A stretch of 32,153 bases of DNA from Alphaproteobacteria bacterium (GCA_016764775.1 JAESRE010000026.1:1-32153), one strand, 5' to 3'; shown: positions 16,366 to 25,671, numbered from the stretch's first letter. Notes: generated from the letters alone by a model not told the origin. Translations and numbers: made by a program.

Positions 16366-17106
16366 GCATACTCGAACAACAAAACAGAACAGCAGCACGA
16401 AGAGGTCAGAGATTGCCTGGAGAAAGCCGTGGCCGAATATCCGGAAGACAGCAACGCATGGGCATATTTGGCATGGATTTATGATAACGAATACCGCTAC
16501 GGCTTTAACAACAACGGAACGCCCGAAAAATCTAAACAAAAAGCCTTACTCGCAGCCAAAACCTCCGTAAACACCAACCCGCAGAACCCACGCGCACACC
16601 AGCATCTGGCAATTGTTGCTTTCCTGAACGACGATTTTGCACTTGGTAAGCGGCATGGGGACATGGCGATAACCCTGAACCCTTATGACCCACAAATACT
16701 TGCCGACATCGCATGGAACTCGGCAATTCTGGGAGAATGGGAAAAAGCACGTGAACTTGGTGAGCGCGCGGTAAAGCTCAATCCCGCTCACCCGCGCTGG
16801 TATCATGGTGTTCTATATTTCTATTATTACAATGCCGAAGACTACGAAACGGCACTCGCACATGCATTAGAGTATTTTCAACCCGACGTTTTATTGTCCT
16901 ACATTGCCTTAGCCACATCTTATGAAGGCGTAGGCGACACGGAAAAAGCGCACGATATAGCCATGAAGCTGGAGCAGAAATTCCCCAAATTCATAGAAGA
17001 TCCTCACGCTGAGCTTGATGGATGGGGATTCCAACCAGATTTCGCCAAAAAGCTTGTAACCGGCGCTCAAAAAGCCGGCGTAAACTTCAAAGATAAGGCC
17101 TTGTAA
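16366..17106 (+). pseudogene. Detached C-terminal TPR half of the preceding gene (same frame, after the TAA)
   Basis: This is the same reading frame as the gene at 15376, continuing straight past its TAA with no further stop until 17104-17106. Translation from 16366 reads AYSNNKTEQQHEEVRDCLEK and runs into tetratricopeptide-like repeats: AWAYLAWIYDNEYRYGFN, then HQHLAIVAFLNDDFALGKRH, PQILADIAWNSAILGEWEKA, and ALATSYEGVGDTEKAHDIA. Homologous architectures keep both halves in one chain. A GTG at 16429 could start a separate 225-residue TPR protein, but it lacks a Shine-Dalgarno and falls inside the first TPR-region helix. It is best read as the orphaned 3' portion of an interrupted gene. Confidence 0.7.
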
Positions 17107-17249
17107 CCGTTTTACACGCCCCTCCCCGTACGCATCCTAAGTATATGATTTAATTGAAATTGCGCCCGTTACTAACGGTTTCAAACTTACGCGCGCAGCC
17201 CATCCCCTGCTTTAATGAAGTTAGATGTCATTGAACCAGGAGACAACCA

Positions 17250-17552
17250 ATGAAAAAGCTGAATGAGCTTCACGAAATCGACCCTGCCATGCAGGAAGAA
17301 CTTTCTGAATTCGCTAAAGCTGTGCAGATGAGCGCAGATAGCGCGTTTCAACTTAATAAACCATGCATAGCCAGCGCATTGCTTGCCGTTCACGAAGACA
17401 TGGAAAAATGGATTAAGGCCTATGAGGATAAAGCAGTCGCTTTTGATGAGGCCTACGAAGAACTGACATACCTTCACGTTTTCAGCGCGATTTATCTCAA
17501 CCCTGAAAAACTAAGACAAACCTGTGATTCAACGCAGCAAGCAACGGTCTAG
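17250..17552 (+). CDS. Hypothetical 100-residue protein upstream of a response regulator
   Basis: Not recognised. It is a small soluble, helical, acidic protein: MKKLNELHEIDPAMQEELSE at the start, one central helix with FQLNKPCIASALLAVHEDME, and a Gln/Thr-rich tail. AGGAG seven bases before the ATG makes translation likely. The stop is 32 bases ahead of the response regulator, so the two are probably co-transcribed. An Hpt-like or four-helix partner role is conceivable, but no HxxKG-type phosphotransfer motif is visible, so no function is assigned. Confidence 0.65.
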   Translation: MKKLNELHEIDPAMQEELSEFAKAVQMSADSAFQLNKPCIASALLAVHEDMEKWIKAYEDKAVAFDEAYEELTYLHVFSAIYLNPEKLRQTCDSTQQATV

Positions 17553-17584
17553 TCTCGGACAAGGCGATAAAGAGGGCAAAAATC

Positions 17585-17959
17585 ATGAAAAAAATATTGT
17601 TGGTTGATGACTCGGAGGCGGACCACTTCTTGAGCGAGAGCCTCATCGAGGTTTTCGATCCGTCTGTTACAATTTTTAAAACCTACCACGGAAAAGAGGC
17701 TCTCGAGTTTTTAAAAACAAACTTCAAGCCCGACCTCATTTTGCTCGACCTGAATATGCCTTTAATGAACGGACTACAGTTTCTGGAGAATTACTCCTAC
17801 ACCCGTCAACGCAACGCACCAGTAGTGATACTGACATCGTCTGAATTAAACACGGACAAGGCTGATGCATTAAAGTTCGAAGCGGTAAAGCTCTTTATAA
17901 CCAAGCCTTTATCTCTGGATAAACTGCGGCAAATCAACGGTGTGATCAACGCAGACTAA
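17585..17959 (+). CDS. Single-domain response regulator (CheY/Rcp1-like receiver)
   Basis: A 124-residue receiver domain without an output domain. Asp8 and Asp9 (LLVDDSEADH) form the acidic pocket. Asp55 (LILLDLNMP) is the phosphorylation site, Thr84 (VILTSS) the switch residue, and Lys107 (ITKPLS) the conserved lysine. The DDSEADH start is common in stand-alone Rcp1-like regulators paired with separate kinases. No kinase gene is nearby. GAGGG precedes the ATG, and a strong terminator follows at 18035. Its partner may be the small protein upstream, but this is inference. Confidence 0.88.
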   Translation: MKKILLVDDSEADHFLSESLIEVFDPSVTIFKTYHGKEALEFLKTNFKPDLILLDLNMPLMNGLQFLENYSYTRQRNAPVVILTSSELNTDKADALKFEAVKLFITKPLSLDKLRQINGVINAD

Positions 17960-18034
17960 AGATTTCTACTTAAATGAGAAAGCACCAAAGCAATAGCTTT
18001 GTAACGAATAAACTCTCCTCCCCCTTAACTAAAC

Positions 18035-18065
18035 CCCCGGAAGCTATTTCCGGGGTTTTCCTTTT
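18035..18065 (+). terminator. Rho-independent terminator after the response regulator, possibly bidirectional
   Basis: CCCCGGAA (18035-18042), a 5-base loop and TTCCGGGG (18048-18055) form an 8-base GC-rich stem. TTTTCCTTTTCT follows on the plus strand. Read from the other strand, the stem is followed by GTTTAGTT, so it could also serve parC, which converges on it. Confidence 0.85.
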
Positions 18066-18081
18066 CTAGAGAGGGTTTCTC

Positions 18082-20325
18082 TTAATCGAACGCGTTATTC
18101 TTGGGGAATCCGTTTGGCGGCAAACGCCCGGCACCGGCGCGCTTACCGACCCATGGGTTTAGATCCTCAACTACGGTCATGCCTGTGCCGTATTTGAATT
18201 CGAGCCCCTCTTCCCAGTTAAAGGTCTTGGCATCTGATAATCCGCCATCCTTGAACTTCTGCAGGATCACGCCCTTACCACGGCTCATTTCGGGCAATTC
18301 ATCTAGCGGGAAGACCAGCATCTTGCGGTTCTTACCGATAGTCGCAATATGATCGTCCTTCTCATCCACCAACTTACACAGCATGGCTTTCACCTTGCCT
18401 TTAACATTAAGGATCTGCTTACCGTTCTTGGTTTGTGCCAACACGTCATCGCTTTTCACAATAAAGCCGTGACCGCTGCTCGCCGCGACCAATATCTTCT
18501 GCTCGGGCTGGTACAGCATCATGTCGGTGATATCGCTCTCATTCGGCAAATCGACCATAATACGGATCGGCTCACCAAACCCGCGCCCGGGCGGCAATTT
18601 ATCGCATCCGATGGTAAAGAAACGCCCGTTTGTACCGAAGACGAGCAACTTATCCGTCGTCTGCGCCTCCAGCACGAAGCCTTCCTTATCACCATCCTTG
18701 TATTTGAAATTCTTGGCATCCAGCCCGTGGCCTTTCATGGCACGCACCCAGCCCTGTTTGGAGCAAACAATCGTGATCGGCTCCTTCTCGATCATAGCTT
18801 CATCCAGATCCACAGCTATAGGTGCAGGCGGTTCACCCAGAACAGTTCTGCGGGCACCCAGATCGGTATCCTCACCGAACTGTTTACCGAGCGCCTTAAT
18901 TTGCTTCTTCACCTTCGTCCATTGACGGGCATTAGAGCCAATAAGCTTTTCTAGCTCTTCCTTCTCTGCACTTAATTCTTCATGCTCGCCCCTGATCTCC
19001 ATCTCCTGCAACTTGTGCAAACGGCGCAAACGCAAGTTCAGAATGGCTTCGACCTGTACCTCGGACAGTTTGAATTTCTTCATCAACTCGGCTTTAGGAT
19101 CGTCCTCAAAACGGATAATCCGAATAACCTCATCAATATTGAGGTAAACAACCAGATACCCTTCCAGAACTTCGAGGCGGTGAATAACCTTCTCAAGACG
19201 GTGTTGTGAGCGGCGAACCAGCACGTCTTTCTGGTGGTTCATCCACGCCTGCAAGACCTCTTTCAGGTTCATGACACGGGGTACCAGACCGTCTTCCAGC
19301 ACGTTCATATTCAGTGAAAAACGGCTCTCAAGGTCAGTATTGCGGAACAACGCCTCCATCAGCAACGTCGGGTCAACATTGCGGTTCTTTGGCACCAGAA
19401 TGAGACGGATATCTTCCGCCGATTCATCCCGAACATCATCCAGCATCGGCAATTTCTTGGTCGTGATCAGATCGGCAATCTTCTCGATCAACTTTGATTT
19501 CTGTACCTGATACGGAATTTCGGTGACAACGAGTTGGTACGCCCCTTGTTTCAGGTCTTCCTTCTCCCACTTCGCACGAACGCGGAAAGCCCCCTTGCCG
19601 GTCTCATACGCATTAACGATATCGGCTTTGTCCTCGACCAACGTCCCGCCTGTCGGGAAGTCAGGTCCGCCGACAATATCAACCAGTTCCGCCACGCTGA
19701 CATCTTTATTGTCCAGCATGACTTCCATCGCACCGCACAGCTCGGCGACGTTATGTGGCGGGATCGATGTCGCCATACCCACGGCGATACCGCTTGAGCC
19801 ATTGGCCAGCAAATTCGGGAACGCACCGGGCAGCACGACAGGCTCATTCTCAGAACCGTCGTAAGTAGGACGGAAATCTACCGCGTTCTCTTCAATACCT
19901 TCGAGTAATAGCAACGCCACATCGGTCAAACGTGCTTCCGTGTAACGCATAGCGGCCGCATTATCGCCGTCAATGTTACCGAAGTTCCCCTGCCCGTCGA
20001 CGAGCGGGTAACGCTGAGCAAAGTCCTGCGCCAAACGCACCATCGCGTCATACACAGCCGTATCACCGTGTGGGTGGAATTTACCGATTACATCACCGAC
20101 CACACGGGCGGATTTCTTCGGTGCACCTGCGGGGTTGAGCTTCAGCTGGTACATCGCATACATCAAACGGCGATGCACAGGCTTCATACCGTCGCGCACA
20201 TCAGGCAGCGATCGGCTCATAATCGTGGAAAGTGCGTATGACAGATACCTGTCGGAGAGAAGCTCGTTAAAGGGCTGGTCTACAATATTATGTTCGGTTT
20301 CGGCGGCGGAATTATCCTGCGGCAT
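18082..20325 (-). CDS. parC: DNA topoisomerase IV subunit A
   Basis: Type IIA topoisomerase breakage-reunion subunit that unlinks daughter chromosomes with ParE. The 747 residues have the ParC layout: winged helix with [16 protein letters not shown] (38-53) and catalytic Tyr128 in [11 protein letters not shown]. The quinolone-binding loop [12 protein letters not shown] carries Thr89 and Asp93 where E. coli ParC has Ser80 and Glu84. A coiled region near 430-490 is followed by a beta-pinwheel C-terminus. It lacks the GyrA-box and is shorter than GyrA, which favours ParC. The start ATG lies inside the recO 3' end (14-base overlap), so the two are co-transcribed. Confidence 0.95.
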   Translation of the reverse strand: MPQDNSAAETEHNIVDQPFNELLSDRYLSYALSTIMSRSLPDVRDGMKPVHRRLMYAMYQLKLNPAGAPKKSARVVGDVIGKFHPHGDTAVYDAMVRLAQDFAQRYPLVDGQGNFGNIDGDNAAAMRYTEARLTDVALLLLEGIEENAVDFRPTYDGSENEPVVLPGAFPNLLANGSSGIAVGMATSIPPHNVAELCGAMEVMLDNKDVSVAELVDIVGGPDFPTGGTLVEDKADIVNAYETGKGAFRVRAKWEKEDLKQGAYQLVVTEIPYQVQKSKLIEKIADLITTKKLPMLDDVRDESAEDIRLILVPKNRNVDPTLLMEALFRNTDLESRFSLNMNVLEDGLVPRVMNLKEVLQAWMNHQKDVLVRRSQHRLEKVIHRLEVLEGYLVVYLNIDEVIRIIRFEDDPKAELMKKFKLSEVQVEAILNLRLRRLHKLQEMEIRGEHEELSAEKEELEKLIGSNARQWTKVKKQIKALGKQFGEDTDLGARRTVLGEPPAPIAVDLDEAMIEKEPITIVCSKQGWVRAMKGHGLDAKNFKYKDGDKEGFVLEAQTTDKLLVFGTNGRFFTIGCDKLPPGRGFGEPIRIMVDLPNESDITDMMLYQPEQKILVAASSGHGFIVKSDDVLAQTKNGKQILNVKGKVKAMLCKLVDEKDDHIATIGKNRKMLVFPLDELPEMSRGKGVILQKFKDGGLSDAKTFNWEEGLEFKYGTGMTVVEDLNPWVGKRAGAGRLPPNGFPKNNAFD

Positions 20326-21082
20326 GGTACTCTTTATTTTCTTCTAAGTGTGATGACTCAACAGTTTTGGCAAATCGCTCTTGAAAAAGCAAGCGTGCTG
20401 GCGGAACGCCGCGTGAATGATGTGTAAAAACCCAATGCTCCAGAAAATATCCGGTCATACGCAGCCCCTCTAATACGCCTTGCTCGTTAATCTCACCCGA
20501 CTCAGGTTTTAAAAACGGCGGCAGGTTGAGCAGCTTATCCTTATAGGGCTCTCCTTGCTCCGCACTTACCGCTCGCCCTGTCTTCGGGCTGACATAGGTT
20601 AAAGCGCCATTATCCCCGCCGCCTGCGCATTGCGTCAGATCAAGTGAGAACCCGAGTTCTTTCAGGAACGCAATCTCCCACATAACATAGGCCGCACCCC
20701 AGATATCGCTTTCAAGCGTTTCAAACAGCGCACAAAGGCCATGATAAAGCCCCGCATGCTTTTCCCGCTCGGGTAAAGCCTCATCACACAACGCGCACGC
20801 AGATTGCAGCGCAGACAGCTTTATGGGGTCCTGCATAAACAGCGCCGCCGTCCCGCGCGATAACTCCAGAGAGAATGAGCCAAGCGAGTCGCTGGTACGG
20901 CTTTGCCAACTCGCGTCAACAATGTTCCCGACCTCTAAAGAACCGCGCAGCTTGGTTCCCTGCGCCCCGCGCACATATCCTGCATGCCGCCCCTGCTCTT
21001 CGGTCAGTAACGACACAATCGCCCCGTTCTCGCCATGCGGACGGGCCGAGAGCACAATCCCCTGATCTTTCCAACTTTCCAT
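20312..21082 (-). CDS. recO: DNA repair protein RecO
   Basis: RecO anneals single strands and helps load RecA with RecR in the RecFOR pathway. From the ATG at 21082 it is 256 residues. The N-terminal OB-fold begins [20 protein letters not shown] and includes [19 protein letters not shown] helical C-terminal domain follows, with [10 protein letters not shown] and [17 protein letters not shown]. The frame is open 23 codons further up from a non-ATG codon, but the MExWxDxGIVLS start is the family N-terminus. It diverges from the Ldh_2-type gene 52 bases away and overlaps parC. Confidence 0.92.
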   Translation of the reverse strand: MESWKDQGIVLSARPHGENGAIVSLLTEEQGRHAGYVRGAQGTKLRGSLEVGNIVDASWQSRTSDSLGSFSLELSRGTAALFMQDPIKLSALQSACALCDEALPEREKHAGLYHGLCALFETLESDIWGAAYVMWEIAFLKELGFSLDLTQCAGGGDNGALTYVSPKTGRAVSAEQGEPYKDKLLNLPPFLKPESGEINEQGVLEGLRMTGYFLEHWVFTHHSRGVPPARLLFQERFAKTVESSHLEENKEYHAAG

Positions 21083-21134
21083 GTCTTTCAAAATATGCTT
21101 TCTATGCTCTGAAAGCGAGGGTAAGCATACATTT

Positions 21135-22130
21135 ATGGCAAACATCTCCACAGACGAATTGAAAACACTGTCCGAACGCGCGCTTGTAAATGCAGGCCTG
21201 CGCGAACAGGACGCGGCAATCGTCGCCGACCATTACTGGGAAAACGAATTATCCGGCAAGGCATCGCACGGCATGGTACGGGTCATAGAAGCCGTTAAAA
21301 GTGCACAAAAGAACCATGCTGCCCAGCAAGATGCTGAAATAGAACACGATTCAGGGTCTCTTTTGCGGTTCAATGCTAAAAGCCAAAACGGTGCAGTCGC
21401 GGGCCACACGGCCATGACTGAAAGCATTAAACGGGCCAAAGAGCATGGTATCGCACTGGTCGGTATACACAATTACATCGCCTCATCAGGCTCCATGGCC
21501 TATTACCTTCGCCGTTTCGTCGATGAAGGACTGATCGCCTTTATGGGCTGTAACTCCATTGCGCTTGTTTCTCCTCCGGGTTCGAAAGAACGCATGATCG
21601 GCACCAACCCGATCGGTGTATGCATGCCCGGTGAAAACGGTCAGCATTTAATAGCCGACCTCGCCACATCCGCGTACGCCTACGGCAAGATTATGGTCCA
21701 TAAAGCCAAAGGCGAACCTGTACCGGAGGGGGTCATGATTGACGAAACCGGTTCACCGTCAACCAACCCAGAAGATGCCGATGACGGCGCTATACTGCCA
21801 CTTGCAGGCTATAAGGGGTTTTCCCTTGGTCTCATGATTGAACTTATGGCGGGTCCGTTGATTGGCGCCAAAGCCATCAAGAAAGACCTGTGTGATGAAG
21901 ACGGTTTATTCATCATCGCCATCGATCCGAAGGCTATGGGACATGCTCCTTTTTATAAAGACATCGCCGAAGCTTTGAGCAAAATCAAAAATGCCGAGCG
22001 CATACCGGGCATTGACCATATCAGCGTCGCGGGCGAGCGCTCAGCATCCACATTACACAAGAATTTAGCCGCGGGCGAAATCGATGTCGCGGACACAACC
22101 CTTGAAAAACTAAGAGAACTGGCAAAATGA
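21135..22130 (+). CDS. Malate/L-lactate dehydrogenase family (Ldh_2) oxidoreductase
   Basis: NAD(P)-dependent 2-ketoacid (or cyclic imine) reductase of the Ldh_2 family, 331 residues from the ATG at 21135. It shows ASHGMVRVIEA with the catalytic His of the SHG motif, IGTNPIGVCMPG, ADLATSAYAYGKIMVHKAKG, and PLAGYKGFSLGLMIELMAG. The usual NSxHFG segment reads NYIASSGSMAYY here, so the second conserved His of that loop appears to be missing. The substrate may differ from malate or lactate. The stop overlaps the nadX-like start as ATGA, indicating tight coupling. The start lacks a good Shine-Dalgarno. Confidence 0.85.
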   Translation: MANISTDELKTLSERALVNAGLREQDAAIVADHYWENELSGKASHGMVRVIEAVKSAQKNHAAQQDAEIEHDSGSLLRFNAKSQNGAVAGHTAMTESIKRAKEHGIALVGIHNYIASSGSMAYYLRRFVDEGLIAFMGCNSIALVSPPGSKERMIGTNPIGVCMPGENGQHLIADLATSAYAYGKIMVHKAKGEPVPEGVMIDETGSPSTNPEDADDGAILPLAGYKGFSLGLMIELMAGPLIGAKAIKKDLCDEDGLFIIAIDPKAMGHAPFYKDIAEALSKIKNAERIPGIDHISVAGERSASTLHKNLAAGEIDVADTTLEKLRELAK

Positions 22131-22906
22131 CACAGACAGTAGGTATTGCAGGCTTAGGCGCAATAGGAAGTGCCGTGGGACGCGCTTTGGTTAAAGGTAT
22201 AGACGGGCTTGAATGGATCGCGTCCAGTGATCTGGAAGCCAAAGACGAATTCGACATCCCGTTAATGAGCTTCGAGAAGCTGGCAGAACACTGTGACATC
22301 ATCGTCGAAGCCCTTCCCCCGAAAGCGGTCCCCGAACTCGCCGAAATCACCCTCAAAAGGCAAAAGACCCTTGTTTTGATCTCTAGTTGCGCTTTGCTTA
22401 TGTACCCGGAGATTTCAGATATCCACAAAACGACTAACAGTCGCATTTTGGTCCCCTCCGGCGCCTTGTCAGGAATAGATGGTGTAAAATCATTGTCCAA
22501 GCTCGGTATCTTGAATTCTAAAATCAAGTCAACGAAACATCCACGCGGTTTTTCCGGCGCACCCTATGTGGAAGAAATGGGGATAGATTTAGCCTCTATC
22601 ACCGAAATGACCCGAATCTTTGAAGGCAACGCTTTAGAGGCCGCAAAGGGCTTCCCCGCCAATGTAAATGTCGCCGCAACACTCTCCCTGGCAGGTACGG
22701 GGCCGGAGAATACGCGTGTAGAAATCTGGGCCGATCCGGATGCAAAGGGCAATTCGCATGAATTCGAAGTTACAGGTACGTACAGCACGATCACCTCTAA
22801 AGTCTCGAACATGCCTGACCCGGCTAACCCGAAAAGCTCGATGCTGGCCGCGCAAAGCATTGTCGCCGTGCTGGAAGATATGAACAGCGCCCTTGTCGTT
22901 TTGTAG
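22127..22906 (+). CDS. nadX: L-aspartate dehydrogenase
   Basis: Oxidises L-aspartate to iminoaspartate, which can feed quinolinate and NAD synthesis, or runs in reverse as an imine reductase. The 259 residues fit the family: Rossmann GIAGLGAIGSAVGRAL (6-21), IIVEALPPKAVPE, VPSGALSGIDG, GFPANVNVAATLSLAGTGP and WADPDAKGNSHEFEVTG with the conserved His near the C-terminus, then NPKSSMLAAQS. It overlaps the Ldh_2-type gene by 4 bases (ATGA). No nadA or nadC is in the window, so a role in NAD synthesis is not shown by context. Confidence 0.88.
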   Translation: MTQTVGIAGLGAIGSAVGRALVKGIDGLEWIASSDLEAKDEFDIPLMSFEKLAEHCDIIVEALPPKAVPELAEITLKRQKTLVLISSCALLMYPEISDIHKTTNSRILVPSGALSGIDGVKSLSKLGILNSKIKSTKHPRGFSGAPYVEEMGIDLASITEMTRIFEGNALEAAKGFPANVNVAATLSLAGTGPENTRVEIWADPDAKGNSHEFEVTGTYSTITSKVSNMPDPANPKSSMLAAQSIVAVLEDMNSALVVL

Positions 22907-22923
22907 AAAAATGTTATTTTCTA
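22904..22923 (+). terminator. AT-rich hairpin after nadX
   Basis: TAGAAAA at the nadX stop pairs with TTTTCTA after a 6-base loop. The stem is seven A/T-rich pairs and has no clear T-run after it, so it is weak. Confidence 0.3.
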
Positions 22924-23032
22924 TCAATACGTTGTTTGGTTTCAGTTTTTTAGCAGACGCAAGCAGCGAAGAATAGAAACCCCTATTTAAGATGCGCAGC
23001 AACGCAGTAAAAAAGTGAAAAGAAACAACGAG

Positions 23033-23677
23033 ATGTTGCCTAATAAACCTTTCTACATGATCCGTCACGGCCAGACCGAAGCCAACGCCGCCCGCATAAT
23101 GGCGGGCAGCATGGATTCCCCGTTAACGGATATAGGAAGGCAGCAAGCCTATGACGTACAGAATGTTATAAGCGCGCTGAAAATAAAGCCGAGCGCCATT
23201 TTTCACAGTCATCTCTCACGCGCACGCGACACGGCCACCATTATTAATGAAGTGCTGAATGTCGAGCTGTTCGAAGATGCGGATCTGGCCGAGCTTCATG
23301 CCGGCATATTGGAAGGCGCCCCTTATGATGAATGTCAGGAGCTGTTCACAACATGGCCCGATATTCCCGAAGGTGAGACGGCAGAAGAGTTCTTTGAACG
23401 GGTCAAACGCGGAAAAGCCAAAGCTATCAACGCCTATCCTGACCCGATTTTGATCGTGTGCCACGGCGGTGTTATGCGCGCATTTGGTGAAATTCACGGT
23501 GTGGATACACCCGGCCGCTTTGAAAATGCGCATTTATACGGATTTTTCCCGAATGACAATAAAACCCATTTTCCATGGGATGTTTTTGATTACCGTTTTT
23601 GCGAAGAAACACAGAGTTTGAAAAAATCTCCGTCTGAAATTTACGAAGCCTCTTTGACCGAAGCGATCGCATCGTAA
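23033..23677 (+). CDS. Histidine phosphatase superfamily protein (phosphoglycerate mutase-like)
   Basis: About 214 residues of the branch-1 histidine phosphatase fold. FYMIRHGQTEANAARI carries the phosphorylated His of RHG and the second Arg region; SHLSRARDTA, LAELHAGILEG with the acid/base Glu, and IVCHGGVMRAFGE with the second His complete the site. The substrate cannot be told from sequence. Members include cofactor-dependent mutases and alpha-ribazole or sugar phosphatases. The start is uncertain: the ATG at 23033 is chosen, with a GTG at 23015 in frame as the alternative and no strong Shine-Dalgarno for either. The last 37 bases overlap folP on the other strand. Confidence 0.85.
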   Translation: MLPNKPFYMIRHGQTEANAARIMAGSMDSPLTDIGRQQAYDVQNVISALKIKPSAIFHSHLSRARDTATIINEVLNVELFEDADLAELHAGILEGAPYDECQELFTTWPDIPEGETAEEFFERVKRGKAKAINAYPDPILIVCHGGVMRAFGEIHGVDTPGRFENAHLYGFFPNDNKTHFPWDVFDYRFCEETQSLKKSPSEIYEASLTEAIAS

Positions 23678-24501
23678 ATTTTAAACGCCTGCACAGTTTC
23701 CTTAACATCGTGCACGCGAAAAATTTGCACCCCTTGTGACAGTCCCCAAATCGCCGAAGACAGTGAACCCGGAATCCGTTCATCGGCCGGTTCATCATTC
23801 GAAATCTTGCCAATAAAACTTTTTCTGCTTGTCCCGAGCAGCACAGGCACGCCCAAATCATGAAAATGCTTTATATTTCTGAGTAGTAGCAAATTATGCT
23901 CAACTGTCTTGCCAAAACCTATACCGGGATCACAAATAAGCAAGCTAGCATCGATACGGCGCGCTTCACATATAGATATACGCTCTTGTAAATATTGAAA
24001 AACTTCATCAACTACATTGTTATAACTCGGTTTTTTTTGCATCACCTGCGGATTACCCGCCATATGCATCAAAAACACGGGAACCTGTGCCTCTGCGGCC
24101 ACATCAAGACTATCAACATCATGCTCTAAACCGCTGATATCGTTTAAAGCCGTAGCCCCGGCTTTTAACGCGGCCTCCATAGTTTTCGCATTACGTGTGT
24201 CGATGGATATATCAACACCCTTGCCCTTTAATTCAGATGCCAATCCTTCGATTACAGGAACTACACGGCGGATTTCCTCTTCTACATCAACAACTTCTGC
24301 ACCCGGTCGCGTGGACTCGCCACCAATGTCCAAAATGGCTGCACCTTCATTGAACAATTGAAGACCGTGCTCTATCGCCTTGTCAGCATTTAAAAACTCT
24401 CCGCCGTCTGAAAAACTGTCGGGTGTCACGTTGACCACCCCCATAATGTGCGGACCATGGGCAAAACGGTGCGTTTCTGGGACGGTGCGTTTACGGGTCA
24501 T
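23641..24501 (-). CDS. folP: Dihydropteroate synthase
   Basis: Joins p-aminobenzoate to the pterin pyrophosphate made by FolK; the classic sulfonamide target. The 286-residue TIM barrel shows NVTPDSFSDGG (24-34), DIGGESTRPGA (58-68), SIDTRNAKT (99-107), LNDISGL (119-125), DPGIGFGKT (191-199) and LGTSRKSFIG (222-231), ending with a conserved RVHDV. The ATG follows the folK stop by 6 bases without its own Shine-Dalgarno. The 3' end overlaps the convergent phosphatase by 37 bases. Confidence 0.95.
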   Translation of the reverse strand: MTRKRTVPETHRFAHGPHIMGVVNVTPDSFSDGGEFLNADKAIEHGLQLFNEGAAILDIGGESTRPGAEVVDVEEEIRRVVPVIEGLASELKGKGVDISIDTRNAKTMEAALKAGATALNDISGLEHDVDSLDVAAEAQVPVFLMHMAGNPQVMQKKPSYNNVVDEVFQYLQERISICEARRIDASLLICDPGIGFGKTVEHNLLLLRNIKHFHDLGVPVLLGTSRKSFIGKISNDEPADERIPGSLSSAIWGLSQGVQIFRVHDVKETVQAFKIYDAIASVKEAS

Positions 24502-24507
24502 TTTAAA

Positions 24508-25008
24508 TTAAGCAGCAAGCGGGAGGGATTTTTCACTACCATCGTTCTGGGGCAAATCTTTGATCAAATCGGCAACAGAACGGCTTAATACAGGATGAAT
24601 CCACTGCGGGGCAACTTCCTGTAACGGCTTTAACACGAAAGCACGGTTATGCATACGGGGATGAGGCACAAAAACGTCCTCTTCTTTGATTATATCGGTG
24701 TTATAGGCCAATAAATCGAGATCCAGTAGCCGCGAAGCATTCTTTTCAGTACGAACACGGCCAAAATCAGCTTCAATGTCATGCAATACGTCTAACAACG
24801 CAAGCGCAGGCAGGTTTGTCTCTACGCGAATAACGGCGTTACGATACCAAGGCTGGTCGGAAACGGGTACGGGAGCGGTTTTCCAGATACTGGATTGCTT
24901 GATCACCCGTATACCACGGGCCTGAATATCGGCCACAGCACGCTTCAACGTCTGCTCCGGCTCACCAAAACGGCTCGGCAAGTTAGCGCCTAAAGCAATC
25001 AGAATCAA
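24508..25008 (-). CDS. folK: 2-amino-4-hydroxy-6-hydroxymethyldihydropteridine pyrophosphokinase
   Basis: Transfers pyrophosphate from ATP to hydroxymethyl-dihydropterin, just before FolP. The 166 residues show LIALGANLPSRFG at the start, SSIWKTAPVPVSDQPWYRNAV, the Mg-binding RLLDLDLLAYN, and PHPRMHNRAFVLKPL. The start is a TTG at 25008: no ATG fits, and AGGGAGG lies five bases upstream, so the TTG is well supported. folB is not in the window. Confidence 0.93.
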   Translation of the reverse strand: MILIALGANLPSRFGEPEQTLKRAVADIQARGIRVIKQSSIWKTAPVPVSDQPWYRNAVIRVETNLPALALLDVLHDIEADFGRVRTEKNASRLLDLDLLAYNTDIIKEEDVFVPHPRMHNRAFVLKPLQEVAPQWIHPVLSRSVADLIKDLPQNDGSEKSLPLAA

Positions 25009-25013
25009 AACAG

Positions 25014-25020
25014 CCTCCCT
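25014..25020 (-). promoter_or_regulatory. Shine-Dalgarno that fixes the TTG start of folK
   Basis: The minus strand reads AGGGAGG here, five bases before the TTG. The strong site compensates for the weak start codon and decides the N-terminus. Confidence 0.75.
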
Positions 25021-25089
25021 AAATCAACTTAAGAAGGCTGCACTCTAGCGTATTATTTTTAAATGATAAAGCGGATTACTTAAAGTAAA

Positions 25090-25671
25090 TTACCAGCTGC
25101 GAACCGCGCCTGTATCCACATGAATGAAATCACTTTTCGGGTAGTAGCCAACGCCGCCAGCCTTAAGACCCATAGCAATTTCACGCAGCTTGCTTGTGCG
25201 GTAACCCTTGATATGCAGGTCAATCGCCTGGCCGTACATATGGAATGAATTGCGGGCTACGCCGCTTGTGTTCTTGCGAAGACGTGCATTTGTCTTCGGG
25301 CTGCGGTAACCGGAGAGAACTTCAACTGGAGTGCGCTGCTTGGCCTTTTGCTGTACCAAAGCCATAATATCGATAACACGCGGGTCCATCGGGAAGACTT
25401 CGCCTGTTCTGAAATCGCGAAGGACGTAATTCATACGCTCGAAAGCTTCGGGCATATACTTGTTACCTACGCGGTAAACACCGTTAAAACTGTCACCTGT
25501 ATGAGCATTACGAAAGCCGATGCGCCATGTGTTGTTACGCGCTTGCGCATCCGTAGCAAAACCGAGTGGAATCGTAGTGGCCAGAACTCCGGCCAACCCC
25601 ATCTTCAATACGTCACGGCGATCAACCAAATTAGAACTGTCATTGCCAGAAACAATGTTTTGGATCGTCAT
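25090..25671 (-). CDS. mepK: DUF882 / YcbK family Tat-exported murein endopeptidase (MepK-like)
   Basis: A 193-residue M15-like zinc peptidase. In E. coli the family member MepK cuts the 3-3 crosslinks made by L,D-transpeptidases. The N-terminus has a Tat-type signal: Arg18-Arg19 in DRRDVLKMGLAG, a hydrophobic stretch to about residue 40, and cleavage near DAQA. The metal site is visible as SFHMYGQAIDLHI (His144, Asp151) and FIHVDTG (His184). SGYRSPKTN (120-128) is the conserved substrate loop. AGGT lies six bases before the ATG. It follows the L,D-transpeptidase gene on the same strand, as ycbK follows ycbB in E. coli. Confidence 0.88.
   Translation of the reverse strand: MTIQNIVSGNDSSNLVDRRDVLKMGLAGVLATTIPLGFATDAQARNNTWRIGFRNAHTGDSFNGVYRVGNKYMPEAFERMNYVLRDFRTGEVFPMDPRVIDIMALVQQKAKQRTPVEVLSGYRSPKTNARLRKNTSGVARNSFHMYGQAIDLHIKGYRTSKLREIAMGLKAGGVGYYPKSDFIHVDTGAVRSW

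Noticed and set aside
21083-21151. N-terminal extension of recO by 23 codons.
   Set aside because: The MExWxDxGIVLS start at 21082 is the conserved beginning of RecO, and the extension would run into the divergent gene.
25076-25088. TTACTT-A-AAGTAA inverted repeat after the MepK-like gene.
   Set aside because: Short, AT-rich, and without a T-run. It is too weak to call as a terminator or operator on its own.
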